Positions 1-8,980 of a stretch of DNA of 64,000 nt are shown here, one piece after another. The stretch covers positions 4,154,001 through 4,218,000 of the forward strand of contig CAXXVE010000001.1 in the NCBI GenBank assembly GCA_963676905.2, written 5' to 3'. Within the stretch, counting starts at the first letter, position 1. Every line of letters begins with the position of its first letter. The translations under genes were made by a program, and so were the position numbers. Source of the DNA: Oceanispirochaeta sp963676905 (GTDB lineage Bacteria; Spirochaetota; Spirochaetia; DSM-2461). The notes under the pieces are model-generated. The model was not told where the DNA came from. It worked only from the letters and a program-made list of their open reading frames with translations, and searched no databases.

Positions 1-974
1 CTGTGTTCACCGTCTGGGAAGTAGAAAACACGGGAGTCGGGATATTTCTCCGTTAGAAACTCCATATTGTCACTGTAGTCAACAACAGAGTCCTCCTCTC
101 CCTGCAGAATATTGAGAACCGTACCGGGATGCTCCTGAATGTCCACAATCCTCTCGATCCAATTATGATGGGCGTAGATCCAGGAGAAGGGAACACTGTG
201 ACTCTGAAGGGGATCATAGTTCTTAACGAACTCCTCATGGGACCGGTTTGAAGTTGATCCGCCGAAGCGTCGGAAAACAGAGTCAGCAAAGGGCTCGGCA
301 ATGGCAAGTCCAAGAGCCGTAAACTGCCAACCCACAGAATAGACCAGGGGAGCGGCAAAGATAATTCTGTCAAAGGAGTCTTCATACTCTTCCAGATACT
401 CCAGGATAATTGAGCACCCTGTGCTGTGGGCGACTACAGATGAGGGACCGGGTAGAAGAGGTGCAAGTTCCCCCCTGCAGAGGGCAAGAAAATTCCTGAG
501 AGCCAGGCTGTATTCGGAAAAATCTCCTATATCAGCACTCTCCCCTTCTGACAATCCATGCCCCGGCAGATCAAAACCCGCAACAGCATAGCCGCTGTCG
601 ACAAGAAACTGGATCATAGTCGTATTGGACAGAGTGTGATCAAGGTAGCCGTGAAGTAGAAATACTGTTCCCCGGACCTCATCACCCGAAGGAAAAAAGA
701 GATAGGCTGCAAGTTTTTTCCCGTCAGATTCGAAAAATCCCATCCTGTACTGTTCCTGCAGGGGCCCTGCGCCGTAATGGCGCAGAAAATCAAGTTCCTT
801 GAAGCTCGGGAAACCTCCCGGATCTTCAGTCAGGGGAAGAAGGCTGTTTTTAAGGGGTAGAATATCCTCGGAATAGAAGAATGTCTTCACCACAGTCTCC
901 CGGGTGCCCCCGGCAAAAACAGGAAGAATGGATAGAAAGAGCAGAAGGGAAGTAATGCAGCGGGAGACTCTCAT
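1..974 (-). CDS. Secreted alpha/beta hydrolase (lysophospholipase-like), 3' end cut by window edge
   Basis: Reading down from the ATG at 974 gives 324 codons without a stop before the window ends. Residues 1-22 form a signal peptide (hydrophobic LLLFLSILPVF then AGG). The body is an alpha/beta hydrolase of the Hydrolase_4/serine aminopeptidase S33 type: oxyanion-hole motif LLHGYLDH near 107-113, FDLPGHG near 134-140, nucleophile elbow AHSTG with Ser184, acid Asp295 or Asp299, and a probable catalytic His324 in PDGEH at the very edge. Substrate unknown; monoacylglycerol or lysophospholipid esters are typical. The start lies 3 bases after the stop of the upstream ankyrin gene, so the two are probably one transcript. 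The nucleophile motif has Ala where GHSxG enzymes have Gly. Confidence 0.85.
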   Translation of the reverse strand, partial: MRVSRCITSLLLFLSILPVFAGGTRETVVKTFFYSEDILPLKNSLLPLTEDPGGFPSFKELDFLRHYGAGPLQEQYRMGFFESDGKKLAAYLFFPSGDEVRGTVFLLHGYLDHTLSNTTMIQFLVDSGYAVAGFDLPGHGLSEGESADIGDFSEYSLALRNFLALCRGELAPLLPGPSSVVAHSTGCSIILEYLEEYEDSFDRIIFAAPLVYSVGWQFTALGLAIAEPFADSVFRRFGGSTSNRSHEEFVKNYDPLQSHSVPFSWIYAHHNWIERIVDIQEHPGTVLNILQGEEDSVVDYSDNMEFLTEKYPDSRVFYFPDGEH

Positions 975-977
975 CTG

Positions 978-3275
978 TCAAGACTCCTCTTCACGAAGAT
1001 ATTCTGCAAGGTCATCATGGGCATGCTCCGCTGCCAGCATGGCTGCCGTCATCCCGTTGCTGTCTGTTATTGAGACATCCGCCCCGGCTTCAATTAGAAT
1101 TCTGCAGGCCTCTTTATACCCCTGTCCGGCTGCCATCATCAGGGGTGTGGTTCCTTCATAGTTGGAAGCATCGATATCAGCACCGGCCTCAAGGAGAACC
1201 TTTATTGTCACCTCTGACGGTTCAACCCATCCCTGGCATGCAAGATGAAGGGGGGTGTCATTTCTGTATGTGAGGAGGCCGGGATCAGCTCCCGCATCTA
1301 GAAGAACTCTCAGATACTCCCGGGTGGGATTATTTCTGGCCGCCCAGTGAAGAGGGGTCCAGTAGTCAAAATCCCGGCTGTTTACATTCAGCCCCGCATT
1401 CAGCAGCAGAGCCGCCGTCTCAGGATCAGACTGCCAGGCGGCGACATGCAGCGGAGTCCAGCCGTAGGGAGTGGAATCAAAAGCAGTTGCCCCCTCCTCC
1501 AGAAGAGCCTTGACCATGGAGGCGCTGTTCATTGCTGCGGCGGTCATCAAGGGGCTGAATCCGTCGGGATATGAGTGGTACAGATCCGCACCCTCTTCGA
1601 CAAAAACTGAAACCAGTTCAGGGTGACTCCCCCTCTCAAGCAGAAGCCTGAGTTCCTGATCCGGATCAAAAAAGAGGGGGACTTCGCCAGCAGGGTATAT
1701 CCTCCTGCTGCCTATAAGCCTGTCAAGCTCCGGCATACTCTGAATGCCGGAGCGTTTCTCATAGTTCTTTTTAAAATCCGCAAGGCTCCTGCGGGTCCCG
1801 TCCCTCAGCGACCCGTCGGGATAGAGGGCGGCTAAAGCATCAATCATCTCCGGGCTGTTGCCGAAGTTCATGGCTCCGTGAAGCGAGGTCCAGCCGTCCT
1901 TGTCCCGCCATAAGAACCGCTGATCCTCTTCAATAAGAGGGATCAGAAAATCGGGTGCATTCTGAAAGGCTGAAACAAAGAAGAAAGCGGGTGTGCCATA
2001 GTCATCACGTTCATCTATGGACGCCCCCAGCTCCAATAGAACAGAGAGGACCTCCGGACTCTGCCCGTAGAGGACGGCATACATCATAATGCTCATCCCC
2101 GAATCATCCTTGACCCTGAGATCAGCCCCGGCATCTGCCAGTTGATACAGTAGTGAGTAGTCCCTGTCCATATTCATCGTAAGAAGCTTCATCAGGGGAG
2201 TCACACCGCCGGGAGAGACCATATCGGGATCGGCACCGGAGGCAAGAATAAAGGAGGCCAGGGGTATGGAGTTGGATATGGCCTGATCCATCAGGGTCCT
2301 GTCGTCTCCGTCACGGGAGTTTGGGGATATGCCGTTTTCAAACAGAATACCAAGGAGGGCTGCCGCCGTATCATAATCCTTGTTCAGGGCAAAAAACGGA
2401 ATCAGACCGACCTGACGGGAAACGGCAAGAGGATCGATCTCCGGATTGAATTCAAGCAGGTACTTCAGCAGATCCGGTCTCCCGGCTGATACAGCGTAGT
2501 GGCAGGACGTAAAGCCCTGAGGGGAAATATAGTCAGCAGAGGCCCCCCTTGAAAGGAAATAACCTGCCTCCTCAAGTGAGATGGCGGGGTTGCTGTAAAT
2601 CTCATAGACAAGGGACTGATTCAGCTCCAGACGGATGTCCTGAAGCAGGGCGGCTGTATTCTCAATGTCTCCGGGGTCTCTTTCCAGTGCCTCTTCATAG
2701 GGAGTTCTCCCATCTGAGTTCACATAATCCAGAGAGCAGCCGAGATAGACAAGATCCTTCAGAACCGCATTGCGGAACTCCTTGTCACGATCGAAGAGCT
2801 TAAAAAGTACACTCTCGCCGTCCCTGTAGAGCAGAGCCTCAATCTCTTCAGGATCTGTCACAAAGGCACCCAGTGAATTGAAGAGGGCGGAACTGTATAC
2901 TTTTCCCCTTGTAAGATAGAGATCAAGTACACTTCTGCCAGTCCTGTCAAAGGGGTTATCGAGACTGGTCCGGAACAGCAGAAGATCAATTACCTCCGGA
3001 TTTGAATACTGAAGGGCATGGAATAGAGCGGACTGCCCGTTATTGTCCCTGATATCAGGATTTGCCCCCAGGCTCAGCGCATCATAGACGGCGTCATAAT
3101 CTCCCCGGCGGGCCGCCTTCATAAGAACGGTCCGTCCCATATAATCCTGACGGTCGATACTCTCTGAATCGAGAGTCAGAGGTTTCACATCCCCTGAAAA
3201 AGAGAAAGCCTGTCCGGAAAGGGGCAGGCTCAGTGAAATAAAAAGTAGTAGAAAAACGGACGGAATTTTATGCAT
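978..3275 (-). CDS. Secreted ankyrin-repeat protein
   Basis: 765 residues. Residues 1-23 are a signal peptide (MHKIPSVFLLLFISLSLPL, then SGQAFS), so the protein is exported, probably periplasmic. The rest is almost entirely ankyrin repeats, with recognisable TPLHxAA...LLLxAGAD units. The N-terminal block (about 46-230) is degenerate and the last 200 residues are near consensus (TPLHVAAW, TPLHWAAR, TPLHLACQ, TPLMMAAG). No catalytic domain is visible, so it is probably a binding or scaffold protein. It is first in a two-gene operon with the secreted hydrolase and has its own sigma70-like promoter just after the thioredoxin gene. It may partner or inhibit that hydrolase, but this rests on adjacency only. 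Confidence 0.9.
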   Translation of the reverse strand: MHKIPSVFLLLFISLSLPLSGQAFSFSGDVKPLTLDSESIDRQDYMGRTVLMKAARRGDYDAVYDALSLGANPDIRDNNGQSALFHALQYSNPEVIDLLLFRTSLDNPFDRTGRSVLDLYLTRGKVYSSALFNSLGAFVTDPEEIEALLYRDGESVLFKLFDRDKEFRNAVLKDLVYLGCSLDYVNSDGRTPYEEALERDPGDIENTAALLQDIRLELNQSLVYEIYSNPAISLEEAGYFLSRGASADYISPQGFTSCHYAVSAGRPDLLKYLLEFNPEIDPLAVSRQVGLIPFFALNKDYDTAAALLGILFENGISPNSRDGDDRTLMDQAISNSIPLASFILASGADPDMVSPGGVTPLMKLLTMNMDRDYSLLYQLADAGADLRVKDDSGMSIMMYAVLYGQSPEVLSVLLELGASIDERDDYGTPAFFFVSAFQNAPDFLIPLIEEDQRFLWRDKDGWTSLHGAMNFGNSPEMIDALAALYPDGSLRDGTRRSLADFKKNYEKRSGIQSMPELDRLIGSRRIYPAGEVPLFFDPDQELRLLLERGSHPELVSVFVEEGADLYHSYPDGFSPLMTAAAMNSASMVKALLEEGATAFDSTPYGWTPLHVAAWQSDPETAALLLNAGLNVNSRDFDYWTPLHWAARNNPTREYLRVLLDAGADPGLLTYRNDTPLHLACQGWVEPSEVTIKVLLEAGADIDASNYEGTTPLMMAAGQGYKEACRILIEAGADVSITDSNGMTAAMLAAEHAHDDLAEYLREEES

Positions 3276-3311
3276 GAACGGGTATTAATCCTTTACATTT
3301 GAATCCTGCCC

Positions 3312-3340
3312 ATTATATCTCTTAACCTGTTAACGGGCAA
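3312..3340 (-). promoter_or_regulatory. Promoter of the ankyrin/hydrolase operon
   Basis: On the minus strand TTGCCC (3340-3335) is followed after exactly 17 bases by TATAAT (3317-3312), a good sigma70 pair. The -35 abuts the thioredoxin stop codon. The ankyrin start is about 37 bases beyond the -10. The spacer contains GTTAACAGGTTAAG, which is partly self-complementary. Confidence 0.65.
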
Positions 3341-3697
3341 CTACTCGACGTTCAGCACGTCTTTCATGGCAGACAGAAAGCTGTCCTTGGGAAGGGCGCC
3401 CTGTGCCATCTGAGGTTTACCTTCTTTGGGAATAAAGAGGATGGAAGGTATGCTCTGAATACCGAAAGCACCGGCAAGTTCCTGCTCCGCCTCGGTATCA
3501 ATCTTATATACATTCATTTTCCCTTCAAATTCCTGGGAGAGTTCATCCAGAACGGGGGCGACCATTTTACAGGGTCCGCACCAGTCGGCGTAAAAGTCTA
3601 TGATACAGGGAAGATCTCCCTTGAATTTCCACTCTTTCTCATTTTCGAAGTCGAAGACCTTGTCCAGGAATTCCTGTTTTGTAAGATGCTGAGCCAT
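3341..3697 (-). CDS. trxA: Thioredoxin
   Basis: 118 residues, normal for a cytoplasmic thioredoxin with a slightly long N-terminus. The active site WCGPC places the redox cysteines at 40 and 43, preceded by IIDFYAD; the cis-proline is Pro84 in QSIPS. There is no signal peptide. It would reduce protein disulfides and serve as electron donor to reductases. The start is fixed by AAGGAGG (plus-strand 3704-3710), 6 bases from the ATG. It has a promoter of its own at 3734-3762, and the downstream ankyrin gene has a separate one. Confidence 0.95.
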   Translation of the reverse strand: MAQHLTKQEFLDKVFDFENEKEWKFKGDLPCIIDFYADWCGPCKMVAPVLDELSQEFEGKMNVYKIDTEAEQELAGAFGIQSIPSILFIPKEGKPQMAQGALPKDSFLSAMKDVLNVE

Positions 3698-3710
3698 GTT
3701 TGGCCTCCTT

Positions 3711-3783
3711 TATATTCAAATAATTATATATTCAAAGTAAAAAACACATAGCCAAAGGTCAAGAGTTTTTTTTTATTTGAATA
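3711..3783. repeat. Three copies of TATTCAAA around the thioredoxin promoter
   Basis: TATATTCAAA occurs at 3711-3720 and again at 3727-3736 as a direct repeat, and ATTTGAATA (the inverted form of TATTCAAAT) lies at 3775-3783. The copies flank and overlap the -10 region and 5' leader of the thioredoxin transcript. They could be operator sites, or chance in an A+T-rich gap. Confidence 0.4.
3734..3762 (-). promoter_or_regulatory. Thioredoxin promoter
   Basis: On the minus strand TTGACC (3762-3757), a 17-base spacer and TACTTT (3739-3734) form a sigma70-type promoter about 40 bases upstream of the thioredoxin ATG at 3697. Confidence 0.55.
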
Positions 3784-3860
3784 CCTGTTATTCACACTAT
3801 TCTAATGTTTTCATGCAAGAGTTTGCAAATCACTCAGGTTTATGGGAAACTGGAATTCAG

Positions 3861-3886
3861 TATAATGTCCGTAATTTGGAGATAAA
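3861..3886 (+). promoter_or_regulatory. Oligoendopeptidase -10 box and ribosome site
   Basis: A perfect TATAAT lies at 3861-3866 with only a weak -35 (GTTTAT at 3838-3843, 17 bases upstream). GGAG at 3878-3881 sits 5 bases before the ATG at 3887 and supports that start. The leader is only about 15-20 bases. Confidence 0.45.
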
Positions 3887-5677
3887 ATGAATATAAGCGA
3901 ACAATCCCCGTTACCACTCCCCAGGTGGAACCTCTCCCTCTTTGGCGGCTTCGATTCCCCCGAATACAAAACAGATCTGAGCCGCATGAAAGAACTCCTC
4001 CATTCACTATCAAAAGACCTTGAAATGGACAGTTTCTGGAACGGTGACTTTACCGCAGCTCTGGCTTCCCTGCTCCCCCGCCTCAACGAAGCCCATGATA
4101 TATATGAAACACTGGAGTCCTACTGCTACTGCTCCTACTCCACCGATACATCCGATCCTGCCTCCCTGGCTGCCCTGAACGGCCTGGAAGAGGACGCTCT
4201 GCCCTTTACGGGAGTTCTGGTTCGCCTGAAAAACAGGTTGGCCGCATCGGGTACAGGTCCCGATCAATGGAAAAAGGATACTCTGCTCAAAGAGTATATT
4301 TACTACCTCACAGAATCATTGGATGAACAGAAATTCCAGATGCCCCCGGAATCCGAAGATCTTGCATACGATCTGGCCCGGTCAGGAAGTTCCGCATGGT
4401 CCCGGCTGCACTCTCAGATATCATCCTCCCTTAAGACAGAGTGGGAGGATGGAGAGTCAAAGACTGTTACAGAGTTGAGAGCCCTGGGGAGCCACAGTGA
4501 CAGAGAAGTGAGAAAGAAAGCCTGGAAGAAGGAGCTGGAGTGCTGGAAGTCCGCCGAGGTTCCCATTGCAGCCGCCCTGAACGGGGTCAAAGGATTTACG
4601 CACACCCTGAACACACGCAGAGGATACAGCTCAACCCTGGAGCGCTCGGTCCGCCAGGCAGGCATGTCCATGGCCACACTGGATGCAATGATTGCCGCCA
4701 TGAAAGAGAGTCTTCCTGACTTCAGAGTTTATATGAAGGCGAAAGCCTCTCTGATGGGCATGGAAAAGCTCTCCTGGTATGATACTGTGGCCCCGGTCTC
4801 GACATCAGCTGAAGACTGGAGCTGGCAGGGAAGCCGGGATTTCATTATCAGCCACTTCACCTCCCTCAGTCCCGAATACGGGCGCTTCGGAGAGCGCTGT
4901 TTCAGGGAGAAGTGGATCGATGCGGCTCCCCGGAACGGAAAGGTCGGCGGAGCCTACTGCATAAGCTTTCCAAGGTTCGGGGAGAGCCGGGTTCTGACCA
5001 ACTTCACCGGAAGCTTCAATGATGTGTCCACCATTGCCCACGAACTGGGCCATGCCTGGCACTTTGAGGTATTAAAAGATGCCCCTGCCCTTCACCGCCA
5101 CTATCCGATGACTCTGGCAGAAACCGCCTCCATCTTCAGTGAAACCCTTGTATTCCAGGCCTGCTATGCAGGTGCCCGTGAAGAGGAGAAACTCTTTTTA
5201 CTGGACAGCACCCTGAGTGACTCCAACCAGGTCATCACGGATATCCTCTCCCGCTTTCTTTTTGAGAGTGAACTGATGAAACGCCGCGGTGAAGGAGAAC
5301 TGTCTCCGGAAGACCTCAACAGGATGATGCTTGATGCCCAGGAAGCCACCTACGGAGATGCCCTGCATCCCGATGAGCGGCACCCCTGGATGTGGGCTGT
5401 AAAGGGCCACTACTACTCCATGGACCTGGCCTTCTACAACTTTCCCTATGCCTTTGGACTCCTCTTTTCACTGGGGCTCTACAGCCTGTATGAAAGGATG
5501 GGAAGTGACTTCGAACCCCTCTACCGCAGGGTTCTGCAGTTGACGGGCAGAGCCTCTGCCGAAGACTGCGCCGCTGCGGCGGGTCTCAATATAAAATCGC
5601 CTGACTTCTGGAAAGGAAGTCTGGATGTAATAAGAAAACAGATTAAAGACTTTACAGGACTGGTAGACAAACAATGA
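3887..5677 (+). CDS. pepF: M3 family oligoendopeptidase F
   Basis: 596 residues, the usual length of M3B metallopeptidases. The zinc motif HELGH is at 385-389 (His385, Glu386, His389), and the third ligand is a Glu in LAETASIFSE about 25 residues later. The N-terminal half has the helical PepF lid, and YGDALHPDERHPWMWAVKGHYY matches the C-terminal substrate-side region. No signal peptide, so cytoplasmic, cutting short peptides during peptide recycling. GGAG lies 5 bases before the start. The stop overlaps the next start (ATGA), so it is translationally coupled to the glycerophosphodiesterase gene. Confidence 0.93.
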   Translation: MNISEQSPLPLPRWNLSLFGGFDSPEYKTDLSRMKELLHSLSKDLEMDSFWNGDFTAALASLLPRLNEAHDIYETLESYCYCSYSTDTSDPASLAALNGLEEDALPFTGVLVRLKNRLAASGTGPDQWKKDTLLKEYIYYLTESLDEQKFQMPPESEDLAYDLARSGSSAWSRLHSQISSSLKTEWEDGESKTVTELRALGSHSDREVRKKAWKKELECWKSAEVPIAAALNGVKGFTHTLNTRRGYSSTLERSVRQAGMSMATLDAMIAAMKESLPDFRVYMKAKASLMGMEKLSWYDTVAPVSTSAEDWSWQGSRDFIISHFTSLSPEYGRFGERCFREKWIDAAPRNGKVGGAYCISFPRFGESRVLTNFTGSFNDVSTIAHELGHAWHFEVLKDAPALHRHYPMTLAETASIFSETLVFQACYAGAREEEKLFLLDSTLSDSNQVITDILSRFLFESELMKRRGEGELSPEDLNRMMLDAQEATYGDALHPDERHPWMWAVKGHYYSMDLAFYNFPYAFGLLFSLGLYSLYERMGSDFEPLYRRVLQLTGRASAEDCAAAAGLNIKSPDFWKGSLDVIRKQIKDFTGLVDKQ

Positions 5678-6378
5678 GAGTTTTTGCACACAGGGGAGCT
5701 TCGGCTTATGCCCCACAGAACACTATCCCCGCATTCAGAAAGGCCCTTGAGCTGGGGGCTGCAGGAATTGAGCTTGACGTACAGCTGACATCTGACGGAG
5801 TTCCCGTTGTGATCCACGACTTTGTACTGGACAGCACCACCGATATGTCCGGTTTTATTCACACCACGAGCTGGAAAGAACTTCAGAAGGCTGATGCGGG
5901 AGTCAAATTCGGCCCGGACTTCAAGGGGACAGGGATTCCCTCTCTTGAAGAGGTTCTGGCTCTTATCCCCCCGGCAGTCTGCCTGAATGTTGAGATCAAA
6001 TCCCTCAGTTTTGTGGAAGAGGATACTCCGGGGACAGTCTCAGCCCTGCTGAACCAGGCGGGAGAGAGGGAGCTACTGGTCTCATCCTTTAATCACAGAT
6101 CACTGAAGCGTTTTCAGGAGCTCTCCCCTGAGATTCCCGTGGGAATCCTCTCGGGCAGCGATATGGTTGATTTTGTTTCGTACATTGAAAGGAGCGGACT
6201 GAAGCCCTTCAGCCTTCACCCGGAAGCGTCCTACCTCTCTCCGGCCTATGTGAATGAGGCCCACGCAAGGGGATGGAAGATCTACTCCTATACAATCAAT
6301 ACAAAGGAGCAGGCCGGTCTCGCGGCGCAGCTGGGCATTGACGGGGTATTCTCGGACTATCCTGATCTTCTGGACTGA
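5674..6378 (+). CDS. ugpQ: Glycerophosphodiester phosphodiesterase (cytoplasmic type)
   Basis: 234 residues, typical of the short UgpQ-type enzymes. It should hydrolyse glycerophosphodiesters such as glycerophosphocholine to sn-glycerol 3-phosphate and an alcohol. Visible motifs: FAHRGAS (His6, Arg7), metal ligands in IELDV (Glu33, Asp35), VVIHD (His48), and LNVEIK later in the barrel. The usual PENT motif reads PQNT (14-17), a Glu-to-Gln change. There is no signal peptide. The start overlaps the pepF stop by 4 bases. A hairpin at 6405-6434 follows. Confidence 0.9.
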   Translation: MRVFAHRGASAYAPQNTIPAFRKALELGAAGIELDVQLTSDGVPVVIHDFVLDSTTDMSGFIHTTSWKELQKADAGVKFGPDFKGTGIPSLEEVLALIPPAVCLNVEIKSLSFVEEDTPGTVSALLNQAGERELLVSSFNHRSLKRFQELSPEIPVGILSGSDMVDFVSYIERSGLKPFSLHPEASYLSPAYVNEAHARGWKIYSYTINTKEQAGLAAQLGIDGVFSDYPDLLD

Positions 6379-6404
6379 TCGACCCCTACACGGCTTGAGA
6401 ATTA

Positions 6405-6434
6405 GTGCCCGGCAGAGTGGATTCCGTCGGGCAC
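6405..6434. terminator. Hairpin between convergent genes
   Basis: GTGCCCG (6405-6411) and CGGGCAC (6428-6434) form a 7-bp stem with a 16-base loop between the plus-strand phosphodiesterase and the minus-strand omptin gene. No strong T-run follows on either side, so terminator function is moderate inference. Confidence 0.4.
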
Positions 6435-6461
6435 GGGCAATTTAAAAATTTATTAGCAAAT

Positions 6462-7468
6462 TCAGCGTAAACTGATCCCTAGAGACAGGGATAGAGATTG
6501 GGCAAAATAGCTCACACCGGCGCTGTTCAGAGTTGTACCCAGATAATATCCTGAGCCGGAAGTATAGGTTGTATCACCCTTGATTTCCGGAACCCAGTCT
6601 AAATCGTAAGCTGCCGAAAGGACGAGGACCCGGGACATATGGAGCCTTAGAAATGAAGAGAAGCCCAGATATTTTCCCATACTGAAATTCCCCTTAAAAA
6701 CAAGTCCGCTGCTATCATAGTCCGTTCTGAGTTTGTGGTAATCCCTGTCATCTGCAAATACAAAAAAACTGAACCCCAGGCTCATTCCTGCGGAAAAGGC
6801 TCCCCACTGCCCCTGTCCACGGAGTCCTAAATAGGGGATTTTGTAATTCACCACATAATCAATGCCGTTCAGCCCTACAAGGCTATTCTGTGCCGCGGAG
6901 TGAGATCTTCCCAGGGGGGATCGGAAGAAACATAGGTATAATCAACAGAGGTGATTCTATCTGTCCATCCCCATCGCAAAAGCTTAAACCCTGCCTTCAG
7001 GTCAAGAGAGTACTGCTTTCGATTGTACAATCTGTAAGCCCCGTTTATATCCAGAAAAAATGATTTGTTAAGAGTTATTGAACTGACAGATTCATGAGTC
7101 CATTCTGTATCGGAATAATCAAAATAATCAGAAATCCAGTCTCTGTCGGTCATTTCACCTGTTCCGATGTTCAATGCTTTTCCAAGAGCGACATTCAGGA
7201 AAAACCGGTTCTCCAGGTTTAAAGCGCCTTCAACACCTAGAGTTACTGCGGGTTTGATCTCCCAGTGAAGCTGGCTCAAATAGGGATAACTTCCACTGTC
7301 ACTTCCATACACAAGTTCATCGGTATATCCGAGTGTTACAGCAGTCAGAGGAGAAATTGAAAAGCCAACTCTTTCTGAATCCTGCAGGGAGGCTGTATTA
7401 TCTGCATTCCAGGCAAAAAGACGGCATGAAAGCAAGAGTAGAACAGGAAGAAGTATTGTTCTAGGCAT
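6462..7468 (-). pseudogene. Omptin-family outer-membrane protease, split by a one-base frameshift
   Basis: Two minus-strand frames, 7468-6875 (197 aa with signal peptide) and the frame ending at 6462, together match the omptin family (OmpT/Pla beta-barrel proteases). The catalytic Asp pair is visible as TDRDW (Asp108, Asp110) and the Asp-His pair as RDYH at the start of the second part; YLSQLHWE and KIPYLGL are also omptin-like. The frame changes at a run of six C on the minus strand (plus 6914-6919). One extra C restores a continuous reading frame of about 335 residues through SLVGLNGIDYVVNYK, close to normal omptin length. It is therefore either a recent pseudogene, a phase-variable gene or a sequencing error. 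If intact it would cleave peptides at the cell surface. Confidence 0.8.
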
Positions 7469-7552
7469 CTCTTCATTCTACACTCGGTTCACTAATAATT
7501 CCAATACCTCCCTCTGTGACAAAAACAGCGATTCCCTGTACAATCCTTGTTC

Positions 7553-8980
7553 ATGAAAGAATCAGCCCTCCTTAAAGTAGATAACAAACCTCTTCCTGCC
7601 TATCCAGGCCGCGGTTCAGCCCCTCTTGTCAGCTGGAGCTGGCATAGGGGAGAGTCCTGGGTCATCCTGGGGGACAACGGCTCCGGAAAGACCCATTTTT
7701 CTGAACTCCTTGCCTCAGAAATGGAAGGGATCACGGAGATAGTATCCTTTGAAGAGCTTGAGGAAATTCTGGAGGAACAGATCCGTCAGGACGACTCCGA
7801 GTACACCGGCAAAATCGATACGGGAACCCCTCTCTACAGCTTTCTGGGGCTCTCTTCGGCATCAGCGCTACCCGATGATGCCCCTCCCCTTCCCCGGGGA
7901 CTGGGCAGGGTCCTCGAATCGGGGCTGAGGGTTCTCTCCACCGGCGAGATAAGAAAATCACTGATCTACAGGGCCATGCTCAAAAAGCCGGATCTCCTGA
8001 TTCTGGATGAGCCCTTTGACGGCCTGGACAGGGAGTCCGTTCTTGAAATGAGGGGGCTTCTTGAATCCCTTATAACCGAAGGGTGGCCTGTCCTGATGAT
8101 TCTGAACCGGAAGAGTGAGATCCTTGACAATCACAGCCACATAGCTGTCTTCAGGGAATTCTCTCTGATCTTCCAGGGCAGCCGGAAGAGCTGGGAGGCC
8201 TTTGAAGCAGAGGATGCTGCAGCACTGCAGATTCCCGACCGGCCCATTCCTCCGGCACCGGCCGGTGCCCCTTCTGTCGAGGGAGAGTCCCTTGTAAAGA
8301 TACGGAACACAACGGTCCGTTATGGTGACAAGATCATTCTCGACAGTGTGAACTGGGACATAAACAAGGGGGAGCACTGGAAGATAACAGGCCCCAACGG
8401 TGCGGGAAAATCCACCCTCCTGAACCTGATAACAGGAGATCAGAACCAGGCCTATGCCAATGATATAACCCTCTTCGGACGGAAAAAAGGAAGCGGGGAG
8501 TCTATTTGGGAGATCAAGGAAAAACTGGGGATTATCTCACCAGCCCTGCAGCTGAGCTACAGGGTCAGCCTGACCGCCAGAATGTGTATTGTATCGGGGC
8601 TTCATGACAGCATCGGCATCTACTCCGCCGTCCCCCCACGGGAGAAGGCTCTGGCGGATGCCTGGCTGCGGCGGATCGGGATGTACGGCAAGGCGGACAA
8701 ACCCTACGGCCGCCTCTCCTACGGAGAACAGCGTATGCTGCTTATCGCAAGGGGTCTTATCAAGCATCCCCCGCTGCTGATTCTGGATGAACCCTGCCAG
8801 GGGCTGGATGACAGAAACAGGGAGCAGGTACTGGAACTTCTGGGAAGCTTTGCGGGAGAGTCGGAAACAACCCTCCTCTATGTGACCCACCATGAAGAGG
8901 ACAAAATTGCCCATGTGGACAGGCACCTCCGGTTTGACAGGATCAGCGAAGGCGGCGGTTATACCCTGACTTTACATTGA
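7553..8980 (+). CDS. modF: ModF-like tandem ABC ATPase
   Basis: About 475 residues with two ABC ATPase domains and no membrane segments. Domain 1: Walker A GDNGSGKTH, signature LSTGEIRK, Walker B LLILDEPFDGLD. Domain 2: GPNGAGKST, LSYGEQRM, LLILDEPCQGLDD. The layout and the N-terminal SWHRGESWVILGDNGSG match ModF/PhrA, a protein linked to molybdate uptake in enterobacteria whose exact role is unclear. No molybdate permease or binding protein lies nearby. I chose the ATG at 7553; a TTG two codons upstream (7547) is also possible. Its last 9 bases overlap the convergent ispH gene. Confidence 0.85.
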   Translation: MKESALLKVDNKPLPAYPGRGSAPLVSWSWHRGESWVILGDNGSGKTHFSELLASEMEGITEIVSFEELEEILEEQIRQDDSEYTGKIDTGTPLYSFLGLSSASALPDDAPPLPRGLGRVLESGLRVLSTGEIRKSLIYRAMLKKPDLLILDEPFDGLDRESVLEMRGLLESLITEGWPVLMILNRKSEILDNHSHIAVFREFSLIFQGSRKSWEAFEAEDAAALQIPDRPIPPAPAGAPSVEGESLVKIRNTTVRYGDKIILDSVNWDINKGEHWKITGPNGAGKSTLLNLITGDQNQAYANDITLFGRKKGSGESIWEIKEKLGIISPALQLSYRVSLTARMCIVSGLHDSIGIYSAVPPREKALADAWLRRIGMYGKADKPYGRLSYGEQRMLLIARGLIKHPPLLILDEPCQGLDDRNREQVLELLGSFAGESETTLLYVTHHEEDKIAHVDRHLRFDRISEGGGYTLTLH

